Below, one piece after another: positions 1-8,092 of a DNA stretch of 64,000 bases. The translations under genes were made by a program, and so were the position numbers. Origin of the DNA: PBB1 sp043738425 (GTDB taxonomy: Bacteria > Pseudomonadota > Gammaproteobacteria > Burkholderiales > Burkholderiaceae_C); NCBI GenBank assembly GCA_043738425.1, contig JAYUGJ010000123.1, positions 1-64,000 of the forward strand, given 5' to 3'. The notes below the pieces were generated by a model. The model searched no databases. It saw nothing but the letters and a program-made list of their open reading frames with translations, and was not told the origin of the DNA. Position 1 is the first letter of the stretch. Every line of letters starts with the position of its first letter.

Positions 1-1214
1 ATGGCCCACTTGGTGGTCAAACCTTCGGCTTCCAGTGGATTAGCCAAGCCTAGACCGCACACCACGATGTCAGGCTGGGCGGCACGGCAGCGGTCGAGCT
101 GGTTTTCGACGTGTTGCCCTTCAGATAGAAGCGTTCCTGGCGGCAGCAGTGCAAGCTCTTCTGCCATGTGCTGGCGGTGCAGGTATGGCGTGCCGACTTC
201 AACCAGCTGCATGTCCAACTCGCGCGCCAAGAAGCGGGCGATCGGAACTTCGAGTTGCGAGTCAGGGAAAAAGAACACGCGCTTGCCCTGCAATTGAGCG
301 CGTTGGCGCGCGACCGCGCCAGTAGCGCGGTCGCGACCTGGTGCGGTGACTCGTTCAAAAACAGTCGCTGAAACGTTGAACGCGGTGGCGGCGGCTTGTA
401 GCCATTGCGTGGTTCCTTCGACGCCGAGCGGGAACGGCGCGGCGAGCCGCTGCGCACCGCGGTCTTCAAGCGCCTTACCCGTGTCGGCGAGGAAAGGCTG
501 GGCAAGCAAGAATTTGGTGTTCGGTCCGACGGCCGGTAGATCGTTGGCTTGACGCGGCGGGAAAAAACGCACTGGTGATTCCGCACTGCCGATTCCCAGG
601 TCGGCAAACAGCCGTGCAAACTGGTCTTCGACGACGTCAGCCAAGGTACCCACCACCAGCAATGAAGCGGGAGCTTGTGCGGCGGCGGCAGGCAGACTCG
701 GTACCAGTGAGGCAAGGCAAGCGTCTTCGCCTTGCGTGAAGGTCGTTTCGATGCCGCTGCCCGAATAGTTCAGCACGCGCACGGCCGGCGAAAAGCGACC
801 CGACAGTCGCGATGCAGCGCGCGACAAATCAAGTTTGATCACTTCAGAGGGGCACGATCCCACCAAAAAGAGCAGCTTGATTTCAGGCCGACGATCAAGT
901 AACCGGGTGACTACGCGGTCAAGCTCTTCATTGCAATCGGCCAAACCTGCGAGATCACGTTCATCGATGATTGCAGTGGCAAACCGAGGCTCGGCAAAAA
1001 TCATCACGCCCGCTGCCGACTGGATCAAATGCGCACAGGTGCGCGATCCGACCACGAGGAAGAATGCGTCTTGAATTTTGCGGTGCAGCCAGATGATTCC
1101 GGTCAGTCCGCAGAACACTTCACGCTGACCGCGCTCTTTCAAAATGTGCGTCGTGGGTGGCACTTCTGCGCAGCCTAGCTCCTGCAAGTTGCGAATTGGA
1201 ATGACGTCGCTCAT
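1..1214 (-). CDS. bchN: Light-independent protochlorophyllide reductase subunit N (3' end cut off)
   Basis: Subunit N of the dark-operative protochlorophyllide oxidoreductase, the nitrogenase-like BchNB component that reduces ring D of protochlorophyllide with electrons from BchL. I read 404 codons from ATG at 1214; the last visible residues (GLGLANPLEAEGLTTKWA) are the family's conserved C-terminal region, so only about 20 residues should be missing beyond position 1. Cysteines visible in REVFCGLTG, SRTCAHL and VGSCPSEV fit the BchN ligands of the 4Fe-4S cluster shared with BchB. The start overlaps the stop of bchF by 4 bases (ATGA), implying translational coupling. bchB, bchH and bchL would be expected further left, by the usual PGC order. 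Identification is confident. Confidence 0.96.
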   Translation of the reverse strand, partial: MSDVIPIRNLQELGCAEVPPTTHILKERGQREVFCGLTGIIWLHRKIQDAFFLVVGSRTCAHLIQSAAGVMIFAEPRFATAIIDERDLAGLADCNEELDRVVTRLLDRRPEIKLLFLVGSCPSEVIKLDLSRAASRLSGRFSPAVRVLNYSGSGIETTFTQGEDACLASLVPSLPAAAAQAPASLLVVGTLADVVEDQFARLFADLGIGSAESPVRFFPPRQANDLPAVGPNTKFLLAQPFLADTGKALEDRGAQRLAAPFPLGVEGTTQWLQAAATAFNVSATVFERVTAPGRDRATGAVARQRAQLQGKRVFFFPDSQLEVPIARFLARELDMQLVEVGTPYLHRQHMAEELALLPPGTLLSEGQHVENQLDRCRAAQPDIVVCGLGLANPLEAEGLTTKWA

Positions 1215-1729
1215 GCGGCCAACTTCAAGTCACTTGCCAACGTGTTGCGCCGCGCCATATCGAGACGCGCCGCGCGAAGTTTCCAGATGAACTGTGCTGC
1301 GTTGATCACGTACGTCGCGTAGGCCGCGAGCGCGAGGTACATCAGCTGCGGTGAACCCAGTGCTCCGGTAAAAAACGCTATCAAGTAGGTGGTGTGCAGG
1401 GCCAGCACCAGCATGCTGAAAACATCTTCCCAGTAAAAGGCTGGCGCGAACAGATAACGCCCGAAAACTACCTTCTCCCAGATGCAGCCGGTAACCATGA
1501 TCAGATACAGCGTGGCGGTTTTAACAACCACCGACGCGGCAGCCAGCGCCGATCCTTCACCGCTGGACAAATATCTGAGCACAAAGAACAAACTGGCCAG
1601 GAATACGACGAATTGAACGGGTGCCAGAACGCCTTGCACCGTGGTCCAAACCGTCGAGTCGCGTCTGATGCGCTCTTCAGCGGTGTACAGCGGGCGTTTT
1701 GTTTTCGGTGGAAGCTCACGTTGTCTCAT
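1211..1729 (-). CDS. bchF: 2-vinyl bacteriochlorophyllide hydratase
   Basis: BchF hydrates the 3-vinyl group of chlorophyllide to 3-hydroxyethyl on the route to bacteriochlorophyll a. The 172-residue product is an integral membrane protein with about four hydrophobic helices. It carries the family-typical stretches SVVVKTATLYLIMVTG, IWEKVVFGRYLFAPAF and WEDVFSMLVLALHTTYL. I chose ATG at 1729; the frame also opens with TTG at 1747, which adds six residues, and neither has a convincing Shine-Dalgarno sequence. It is first in a leftward bchF-bchN operon and diverges from aerR-ppsR. A sigma70-like promoter with a PpsR-type palindrome on its -35 box lies just upstream. Confidence 0.95.
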   Translation of the reverse strand: MRQRELPPKTKRPLYTAEERIRRDSTVWTTVQGVLAPVQFVVFLASLFFVLRYLSSGEGSALAAASVVVKTATLYLIMVTGCIWEKVVFGRYLFAPAFYWEDVFSMLVLALHTTYLIAFFTGALGSPQLMYLALAAYATYVINAAQFIWKLRAARLDMARRNTLASDLKLAA

Positions 1730-1773
1730 GACGATTTCGTAATCCAAGTGGAGGCCGCGCCCCGTCGAATTTG

Positions 1774-1802
1774 AATTCTGCCGTGCACTTGGTAAATGTC
1801 AA
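1774..1802 (-). promoter_or_regulatory. Predicted bchF promoter (sigma70-like)
   Basis: On the minus strand TTGACA (1802-1797) is followed after exactly 17 bases by AGAATT (1779-1774). This puts a transcription start near 1767, about 40 bases before the bchF ATG. The -35 box is perfect and the -10 box is fair. It lies inside the palindrome annotated separately. Confidence 0.5.
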
Positions 1803-1825
1803 TCCAGGTTGACGTAAATTTACGT
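1797..1825. promoter_or_regulatory. Candidate PpsR operator region between bchF and aerR
   Basis: TGTCAATCCAGGTTGACG (1797-1814) has perfect GTCAA/TTGAC arms. It differs from the PpsR/CrtJ consensus TGT-N12-ACA only in its last base (ACG for ACA). It runs into a perfect 14-base palindrome, ACGTAAATTTACGT (1812-1825). PpsR is encoded in the same neighbourhood and represses bch genes in relatives. Binding here is inference from the motif and its position over the bchF -35 box. Confidence 0.5.
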
Positions 1826-2222
1826 TGACAGTTTCGCGGGGCCGGTTGATGATCAAGTCGTCGTGTCACAACTGTGGCGCTTGGGGTCAGTCGATCCTCA
1901 GCATCAAAGCCGCTTGTCTAACTAATTTAGGACAGCTGCGTTTCACGGCATGGAGGAGCAGGCGTTGATCGATACCGTGTTTGTCGTGGACAGCGCTAGC
2001 ACAAATGCGCGAGTGGCGGTCAGTGATTGCCGGGTGGACAGCGGGTTGCGCGTAAGGCATGCTGACGCAGCCAATAGCTCGATAGATAAAGGTTGTGTGT
2101 CGATGACTTTGGCGGGTCTACCTGATGGTTGTTCGGCTGCGCTGGTTCAGGCGCGGGCCAAGCGGCTCCCCCTTTCGAACCCGCGCAGTAGCAGGCGTGT
2201 TCATTCCGCCCGGAGACAGTTC

Positions 2223-3164
2223 ATGACGCGATCAACGCCTAACGCACTGACAAGAGACCCCACTGAGTCGAGCCAGGAAATGGCCGATTTGGAGTGTTCG
2301 GAAGAAATTCACCGGCTGCCCTTCAACACGGATTCGCCGACGTGGATTCAGCAAAGGTTGGAGCGACCCGCAGCGGAAGACCGGATGTCGCGGCTGGTGA
2401 AGACGCTTGAGGCCGAAATCATTCCGCGTTTGGTGGAGGCTCACCGATCTATGCCGACCAATGACGTACTGCCTGCGGTTTGTAGGTGCCCGCCGCCGAC
2501 GGCAACGGAGGTCGAGTCTTTTGTGCAGCTGGTGCTGCGGCGTGATGATGTTCCGATCTCGTCTTGCATCGATGCGCTGCGCGACAAGGGAATGTCGATC
2601 GAAGTGTTGTACTTAGAGTTGCTTGCTCCGGCAGCCAATCACCTCGGCTATTTATGGACTGAAGACCTTTGTGATTTCACCGAAGTCACGATCGCGTTGG
2701 GCCGACTTCAGCAATTGCTCCAAAAACTAAGTCCATCGTTCGGCACCGATATCGAGTTTCCAGCCAATGCGCGCCGCGCGCTGTTGGTACCCGCACCCGG
2801 GGAGCAGCACACCTTTGGGCTTTCCATGGTGGCTGAATTTTTTATGCATGCTGGCTGGGAAGTCGCCGGTGGTCAGGGCGCTTATCGCGACGAGGCGGTC
2901 GATATGGTTCGCCGTGAATGGTTTGATGTCATCGGCTTTTCGGTCGGCAGCGAAGTGCGTCTTGATTGGCTGGCAGCGTGTATCGCTTCAGTTCGCGAGG
3001 CATCGCGCAACAAGGACATCGGCGTGCTGGTTGGCGGCCCCATCTTTGCGCTCCATCCTGAATATGTCGCTGAGGTCGGGGCAGACGCGACCAGCAGCGA
3101 CGGTAAACAAGCCCCGGTCGCTGCCGAACGGCTGATCGCAAGTCGCTTGAAGAGCCGCAGTTAG
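2223..3164 (+). CDS. aerR: Cobalamin-binding photosynthesis regulator AerR/PpaA
   Basis: AerR/PpaA proteins use a bound B12 derivative to sense light and redox state and act as antirepressors of PpsR/CrtJ. The 313-residue product has a helical N-terminal half and a C-terminal B12-binding Rossmann domain. That domain contains EQHTFGLSMVAEFFMHAGW, with a candidate cobalt-ligating His196, then WFDVIGFSVGSE and the glycine-rich VLVGGPIF. I chose ATG at 2223 because CGGAGA sits at Shine-Dalgarno distance. The frame is open from ATG 1950, which would add 91 residues; long and short forms of AerR are known in Rhodobacter. ppsR follows 60 bases downstream in the same direction, the usual pairing. Confidence 0.9.
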   Translation: MTRSTPNALTRDPTESSQEMADLECSEEIHRLPFNTDSPTWIQQRLERPAAEDRMSRLVKTLEAEIIPRLVEAHRSMPTNDVLPAVCRCPPPTATEVESFVQLVLRRDDVPISSCIDALRDKGMSIEVLYLELLAPAANHLGYLWTEDLCDFTEVTIALGRLQQLLQKLSPSFGTDIEFPANARRALLVPAPGEQHTFGLSMVAEFFMHAGWEVAGGQGAYRDEAVDMVRREWFDVIGFSVGSEVRLDWLAACIASVREASRNKDIGVLVGGPIFALHPEYVAEVGADATSSDGKQAPVAAERLIASRLKSRS

Positions 3165-3224
3165 AACTTGGGTACCTTCAATGGGCACATCAATCAGGCC
3201 AGCCAACCCCTCGTTTTTGAGCGC

Positions 3225-4664
3225 ATGCGGATGAACTCGTTTGCAACTCCCAGCCAATCGCTCGGGGACCTGAATGCGCAGGCGGCTGGTCAACTGATCG
3301 CTGCGGCGGCCGATGTCGCGTTGATCATCGATGCTGAAGGCGTCATTCGTGACATGGCATTTGGCAGCGACAGTCTGAAGAACCTTGGCTACGACCGTTG
3401 GGTCGGGCAATCTTGGATCCAGACCGTCACCAAGGAAAGTCGCCCGAAAATCGAGGCTTTGCTGCGCGATGCCGATTCCAACCAAACGCCGCGCTGGCGT
3501 CAGGTGAATCACCCCAACGTCGATGGCCCCGACATGCCGTTGTCTTATTGTGCGATCCGGGTCGCTGATGATCGGCCGAATGCGACGGGGCGTTCTGTGG
3601 TGTACGGGCGAGACCTTCGCGCGATGGCCGCGATGCAGCAAAGCCTGGTTGATGCGCAGCAGGCGTCGTTGCATGAGCACTGGCGATTGCGTGACGCGCA
3701 ATCGAGGTATCGGCACCTGTTCCAGGGCTCGGCTGAATCGGTAGTAATCATCGACAGCGTCACGCAAAAAGTAATAGAAGCCAATCCGGCCGCAAACCAG
3801 CTCTTCGCGGATGTCACTCGAAAATTGATCGGCACCACTTTTCCAGCTGGACTCAACGAACGCGGCACGGACGTGGTGCAAAGCATGCTTGCCACGCTGC
3901 GAGCCGCAGGAAAGGCCGACGACATTCGAGTCCACATGCTCGGCGACGAAGTCGAGTTGACTATCACGGGATCCATGTTTCGCCAAGAAAGCGGTTCGAT
4001 GCTTTTCTTGCGTATGACACGTGTGGTGGCCGATGCGGGCTTGCCAGCGGGCCTTGGCGGACACTCGATGCTGTCGAAGCTCATGCAAGGTTCGCCCGAC
4101 TGCATGGTGGTGACCGACATCGAAGGATCGATCGTTTCAGCCAACGAGTCGTTCATCGAGTTGGTTCAGGTCCCGTCCGAAAAACAAGTACGCGGAGAGT
4201 CGCTGGGGCGATGGCTAGGGCGCACCGGCGTTGAAATGAACGTGTTGATTTCGACTTTGCGCCAGCGCGGCTCGGTGCGGCTTTTCCCCACCACCGTGCG
4301 CAGCGACCAGGGCACCGCGAGCGACGTGGAGATATCAGCCACCATGGTGGTTGAAGGTGAGCAGTCGTTTCTCGGATTTGCCATTCGCGACGTCAGCCGG
4401 CGATTGGCAAATGACGCACGCGCCGCCAAGGAGTTGCCGCGCTCGGTGGGCCAACTCTCGGAGTTGGTGGGCCGTGTGCCGATGAAAGACATCGTCGGTG
4501 AGACCACTGACTTGATCGAGCAACTGTGCATAGAAGCAGCGCTTGAATTGACCCGAGACAACCGCGCTGCGGCGGCTGAAATGCTCGGGCTTTCGCGGCA
4601 AAGTTTGTACGTCAAGCTGCGCCGGTACGGCTTGAGTGACCCTATCGCTGAGAGCGAAAAGTAG
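3225..4664 (+). CDS. ppsR: Photosynthesis gene repressor PpsR/CrtJ
   Basis: PpsR (CrtJ) is the aerobic repressor of bch, crt and puc genes, binding TGT-N12-ACA palindromes. The 479-residue product contains an N-terminal segment, PAS-like domains (for example around FQGSAESVVIIDSVTQKVIE and GSPDCMVVTDIEGSIVSANE) and a C-terminal Fis-type helix-turn-helix (NRAAAAEMLGLSRQSLYVKL). Cys435 lies at the start of this HTH in the LCIEAALEL motif, at the place of the redox-active cysteine of Rhodobacter. The other two cysteines are 109 and 293. I chose ATG 3225 (TTGAGCGC upstream, family length about 465-480); the frame also opens at TTG 3168. Unrelated to the PEP-synthase regulator at 62112-62933, which shares the name ppsR in E. 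coli. Confidence 0.94.
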   Translation: MRMNSFATPSQSLGDLNAQAAGQLIAAAADVALIIDAEGVIRDMAFGSDSLKNLGYDRWVGQSWIQTVTKESRPKIEALLRDADSNQTPRWRQVNHPNVDGPDMPLSYCAIRVADDRPNATGRSVVYGRDLRAMAAMQQSLVDAQQASLHEHWRLRDAQSRYRHLFQGSAESVVIIDSVTQKVIEANPAANQLFADVTRKLIGTTFPAGLNERGTDVVQSMLATLRAAGKADDIRVHMLGDEVELTITGSMFRQESGSMLFLRMTRVVADAGLPAGLGGHSMLSKLMQGSPDCMVVTDIEGSIVSANESFIELVQVPSEKQVRGESLGRWLGRTGVEMNVLISTLRQRGSVRLFPTTVRSDQGTASDVEISATMVVEGEQSFLGFAIRDVSRRLANDARAAKELPRSVGQLSELVGRVPMKDIVGETTDLIEQLCIEAALELTRDNRAAAAEMLGLSRQSLYVKLRRYGLSDPIAESEK

Positions 4665-4670
4665 CGGTCT

Positions 4671-4697
4671 ATGAACCGGTGCCGCGCGCCGGTTCAT
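4671..4697 (+). terminator. Stem-loop after ppsR
   Basis: A perfect 9-base inverted repeat, ATGAACCGG / CCGGTTCAT, with a 9-base GC-rich loop lies 6 bases after the ppsR stop. There is no T-run, so it may be a weak terminator or an mRNA-stabilising hairpin between ppsR and crtA. Confidence 0.45.
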
Positions 4698-4745
4698 CTG
4701 CATGGCGAAGTACCTCTGTGCACTTGAAGACCACATCCCTATCGT

Positions 4746-5477
4746 TTGGTTTTGATCACCTTGGAAATAGTCGAATCGCCGCCCACGTTGTTCAACGATG
4801 CTGTGGCGGTCATGATGTTGGTTGACATCGCCGCCGGTTCACGACTGTGGGGATACGGCCGATTTGTGATGGGCCGGTTCCCGCTGCGTCGTCTGCCCGG
4901 TTTGCAATTCGTCAAGGTGCTCGGCAGCGGCTATGAGTCTGGATTTGGTCTGCGCCCCAGCGCTTCCCGTCAGGGCTTGTTTTGCGTGTTTGATAACGAC
5001 GCTGCGGCCGACTCTTTTTTGCACACCTCCGCCCTTGCTGCTGCCTACCGCTTGCGGGCGCGTGAATACTTCGCCGTCAAGCTGCGTGCATTCAGCAGCC
5101 GCGGAACGTGGGCTGGGCTGAAGCTATCTGTCGGCGCAGCAGAGCCTGAGCAAGGCCCGATTGCAGCTATCACGCGTGCCTCCATCCGTCCGAAGCTGGC
5201 GCGCGCTTTTTGGCAACAAGCGCCGCTGACGCAACGCTCGCTCGAGGGTGCACAGGGGTGTTTGTTCGCGGCCGGGTTGGGCGAGGCACCGTTGCTACGG
5301 CAAGCTACCTTCACGATGTGGGAAAGTGTTTCTCACATGAATGCATATGCGCGCAGCGGAGCGCACCTCGACGCCATCAAAGCAGCGCAACGCCACCGCT
5401 ATTTTTCGGAATCGATGTTTGTCCGCTTCGTGCCGTACGGTGCCCGCGGAGTGTGGCTGGGTCGTACTTATGATTGA
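4746..5477 (+). CDS. crtA: Spheroidene monooxygenase
   Basis: CrtA introduces the 2-oxo group that turns spheroidene into spheroidenone, using O2. The 243-residue product shows the family hallmarks FPLRRLPGLQFVKVLGSG near residue 45 and, near the C-terminus, FTMWESVSHMNAYARSGAH followed by the ESMFVRF motif. The start is uncertain: the frame opens with TTG at 4746, but in-frame GTG 4803 or ATG 4812 would also leave the conserved core intact, and none has a clear ribosome site. The stop overlaps the start of crtD by 8 bases, so crtA-crtD form one transcript. Confidence 0.9.
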   Translation: MVLITLEIVESPPTLFNDAVAVMMLVDIAAGSRLWGYGRFVMGRFPLRRLPGLQFVKVLGSGYESGFGLRPSASRQGLFCVFDNDAAADSFLHTSALAAAYRLRAREYFAVKLRAFSSRGTWAGLKLSVGAAEPEQGPIAAITRASIRPKLARAFWQQAPLTQRSLEGAQGCLFAAGLGEAPLLRQATFTMWESVSHMNAYARSGAHLDAIKAAQRHRYFSESMFVRFVPYGARGVWLGRTYD

Positions 5478-7101
5478 GCCGTCGCACGCGAACGTGCGGC
5501 CTACCACCCACCATGTGGTGGTTATTGGTGCGGGTGTGGCAGGTCTGGTAAGCGCGCTGTTGCTGGCCAGTCGCGGTCTGCAAGTCACCTTGGTTGAGCG
5601 TGCCGAAACGCCCGGCGGAAAAATGCGTCGCGTCATGGTGGGCGCTCACAACGGTGCCGCTGCGGCGGTCGATTCCGGCCCTACGGTGTTCACCATGCGC
5701 TGGGTGTTTGAGCAAATCTTTGCGGCCGCTGGCACGTCGCTCATGGAACAACTGCGCTTGCAGCCACTGGGAGTGTTGGCGCGCCATGCATGGGGCGGTG
5801 ATCAACGGCTCGATCTGTACTGCGATGCAACCCTATCGGCGGACGCCATCGCCCGGTTTTCGGGGCCGAATGAGGCGCGGCGCTTCGTGGCGTTTTGTGC
5901 CCAGGCCCGCAAGGTTTACGACACCCTCGAGGCTCCGTATATCCGCTCGCAACGGCCTACCTTGCTGAGCATGGCGCGCGACCTCGGGCCCAGCGGCCTG
6001 GGCGTGCTCGCGGGACTGGGTCCATTTGCTTGCCTATGGCGGTCGCTGGCCAAGCATTTCCACGACCCGCGCCTGCAACAGCTTTTCGGCCGCTACGCCA
6101 CCTATTGCGGTTCATCGCCTTTTGCGGCACCGGCCACGCTGATGTTGGTCGCCCAGGTAGAAATGGACGGCGTGTGGGCGGTCGACGGTGGCATGTTGGC
6201 CGTCGCGCAGGCGCTGGCGCGGGTCGCAGCGCAACGGGGGGCCACGCTGCGCTACGGGCAGGCGTGCGAAGAAGTGCTGGTGCGCCATGGCCGCGCGTGC
6301 GGTGTGCGTCTGGCCAGCGGCGAGTGCATTGCTGCGGATTCGGTTGTGTTCAACGGCGACGCTGCGGCGCTACCTGCTGGTTTACTGGGCGGCGACTGTC
6401 GCCACGCGGTAGCGCCAGTGGCCGCGTCGGGTCGATCGTTGTCCGCGATGACCTGGTCGATGCACGCCCGAACTGCGGGGTTCCCGCTGGTACGCCATAA
6501 CGTGTTTTTCAACACCGATTACGCATCGGAATTCAAAGACATCTTTCGTCACGGTCGGCTGCCACGTGAGGGCACCGTCTACGTCTGCGCGCAGGACCGG
6601 GACGACAGCGGCGGGCTGCCCGCAACGGAAAAAGATGCACGTCCAGATCGTCCCGAACGCCTACTCTGCCTCGTCAACGCGCCCGCCAACGGCGATGCAG
6701 CGCCCTTTGAAATTTCGGAGATTGAAGCATGCGAGCGAACCCACTTCGCGCTGATGCAACGCAGCGGTTTGAGCATCGACAGGAACCAGCACAACACGGT
6801 GCTGACGACACCAGCCGATTTTCATCGGCTGTTCCCAGCGACGGGCGGGGCGCTTTACGGCCAGGCGTCGCACGGCTGGATGGGTGTGTTTCAGCGCCCG
6901 GCGGCGCTGAGCAAGGTGCCAGGTCTTTACCTGGCGGGGGGCAGCGTGCATCCGGGGCCGGGCGTGCCGATGGCAGCGATGTCGGGCCGTCTGGCGGCCG
7001 AGACGCTGATGGCGCACCTCGATTTGACCAGCCGGTCGCACCGGGTGCGTATCTCTGGTGGTATGTCGACGCGATCAGCGACGACGGGCAACATGCTTTG
7101 A
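5470..7101 (+). CDS. crtD: 1-hydroxyneurosporene/methoxyneurosporene desaturase CrtD
   Basis: CrtD introduces the C-3,4 double bond in hydroxylated or methoxylated acyclic carotenoids on the spheroidene/spirilloxanthin routes. The 543-residue flavoprotein begins with a dinucleotide-binding motif (HHVVVIGAGVAGLVSALLLA). It ends with the CrtD signature PATGGALYGQASHGW and LYLAGGSVHPGPGVPMAA, which also separates it from the CrtI copy at 9334-10944. ATG 5470 lies inside the crtA stop region. The last 25 or so residues are poorly conserved because the DNA there doubles as the 5' end of crtC in another frame. Confidence 0.92.
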   Translation: MIEPSHANVRPTTHHVVVIGAGVAGLVSALLLASRGLQVTLVERAETPGGKMRRVMVGAHNGAAAAVDSGPTVFTMRWVFEQIFAAAGTSLMEQLRLQPLGVLARHAWGGDQRLDLYCDATLSADAIARFSGPNEARRFVAFCAQARKVYDTLEAPYIRSQRPTLLSMARDLGPSGLGVLAGLGPFACLWRSLAKHFHDPRLQQLFGRYATYCGSSPFAAPATLMLVAQVEMDGVWAVDGGMLAVAQALARVAAQRGATLRYGQACEEVLVRHGRACGVRLASGECIAADSVVFNGDAAALPAGLLGGDCRHAVAPVAASGRSLSAMTWSMHARTAGFPLVRHNVFFNTDYASEFKDIFRHGRLPREGTVYVCAQDRDDSGGLPATEKDARPDRPERLLCLVNAPANGDAAPFEISEIEACERTHFALMQRSGLSIDRNQHNTVLTTPADFHRLFPATGGALYGQASHGWMGVFQRPAALSKVPGLYLAGGSVHPGPGVPMAAMSGRLAAETLMAHLDLTSRSHRVRISGGMSTRSATTGNML

Positions 7102-7943
7102 GCATCATCGCGTTTGTCGGCAGCGTTTTTTCGCCTTACTACGCTTGGGCGCGTCGCAGCGGCCCGGCGGATCCTGAAAACCACTGTGCGCTGAACGTGT
7201 CGCTGTACGGCAAGGCAGGTCGGCGCTGGACGATGACTGAGCGCAGCCGCGCCAGCATGCAGCGCAATGCGCGCCAATTGGTCATAGGTCCTAGCCAACT
7301 TCAATGGGATGGCACCTGCCTGACGATCAACATCGACGAATGGAGCGTGCCGATACCAAAGCGTGTGCGCGGGCAAGTGCGGGTGTATCCGAAGGGGCTG
7401 TGCCAATTTGTGACTGCGCTCGATGACCACGGCCGCCATCGCTGGGGTCCGATTGCGCCTTGTGCGCGGGTCGAGGTCGCGCTCGATGCACCCGCTGCCA
7501 AGTGGTCTGGCCACGCCTACCTGGATTCGAACGAAGGTGATGAACCGATCGACCGGCCGTTCACCGAATGGGACTGGTCGCGCGCGTTACTCAAAGACGG
7601 CAGCACGGGCGTCATCTATGACGTGCGGCAAAAGCAAGGCGCTGACCGGGTCGTCGCGGTGCGCTTTCAACCGTCGGGCGAATTCGAACATTTCACGCCG
7701 CCTGAGCGCCAGCCGCTGCCGCGCACGGCATGGCGAATCGGCCGCACGATGCGCACCGATGCAAACCAGTCGGCGGTCGTCACGCAAACCTTGGAAGACA
7801 CACCTTTTTATGTGCGCTCGGTGTTGTCCTCGGGACTGCTGGGCGAGTCGGTGGTGTCGATGCACGAAACGTTGAACGTGCCTCGCTTGGTGTCGAACAC
7901 GGTGCAATTGATGCTGCCGTGGCGTATGCCGCGGGTGCGATGA
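7098..7943 (+). CDS. crtC: Acyclic carotenoid 1,2-hydratase (hydroxyneurosporene synthase)
   Basis: CrtC adds water across the terminal double bond of neurosporene or lycopene. Conserved stretches such as IIAFVGSVFSPYYAWARR, NHCALNVSLYG and WTMTERSRASM identify the family. The called start is TTG at 7098, sharing TTGA with the crtD stop and giving 281 residues. In the same frame, however, translation upstream reads PGAYLWWYVDAISDDG, which looks like the conserved N-terminus of longer CrtC proteins. No ATG, GTG or TTG occurs in that frame between 6729 and 7098. The true start is therefore unresolved: non-canonical, by coupling from crtD, or hidden by a small indel. Confidence 0.87.
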   Translation: MSIIAFVGSVFSPYYAWARRSGPADPENHCALNVSLYGKAGRRWTMTERSRASMQRNARQLVIGPSQLQWDGTCLTINIDEWSVPIPKRVRGQVRVYPKGLCQFVTALDDHGRHRWGPIAPCARVEVALDAPAAKWSGHAYLDSNEGDEPIDRPFTEWDWSRALLKDGSTGVIYDVRQKQGADRVVAVRFQPSGEFEHFTPPERQPLPRTAWRIGRTMRTDANQSAVVTQTLEDTPFYVRSVLSSGLLGESVVSMHETLNVPRLVSNTVQLMLPWRMPRVR

Positions 7944-8073
7944 AAACCAGCAGACGTGATCGGAGCGGATGGTTGGCTGCAGCAAACCGCGGTGTCCGAG
8001 CGGCCAACTGACGCAGCCAACTCGCTACACAGGCAGGTTGTGCTGCCCGCGCTTGAAAAAGTGACCAGCCAAC

Positions 8074-8090
8074 GTCAGCCGCTGGCTGAC
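8074..8090. terminator. Stem-loop between convergent crtC and crtB
   Basis: GTCAGCC-GCT-GGCTGAC is a perfect 7-base stem with a 3-base loop in the 149-base gap between the convergent ends of crtC and crtB. No strong T-run is present on either side, so termination strength is uncertain. Confidence 0.4.
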
Positions 8091-8092
8091 CA

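Larger units (their letters stand above)
1730..2222. other. Divergent regulatory region bchF / aerR
   Basis: No gene is supported with confidence in this 493-base stretch. The left part holds the bchF promoter and the palindromes at 1797-1825. A looser TGT-N14-ACA dyad lies at 1915-1934. From 1950 the reading frame is open into aerR, but the translated 91 residues have no recognisable domain and a non-coding look. Confidence 0.5.

Noticed and set aside
1915..1934. TGT-N14-ACA near the aerR side as a second PpsR site
   Set aside because: Spacing is two bases too long for the consensus; kept only as a remark in the intergenic entry.
4717..4735. TGT...ACA dyad just before crtA as a PpsR operator
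   Set aside because: The spacing is 13, not 12, and there is no inner symmetry or promoter box around it.
7940..8011. 23-codon open frame starting inside the crtC stop (ATGA)
   Set aside because: Too short, no ribosome site, Arg-rich, no recognisable feature; more likely untranslated sequence after crtC.
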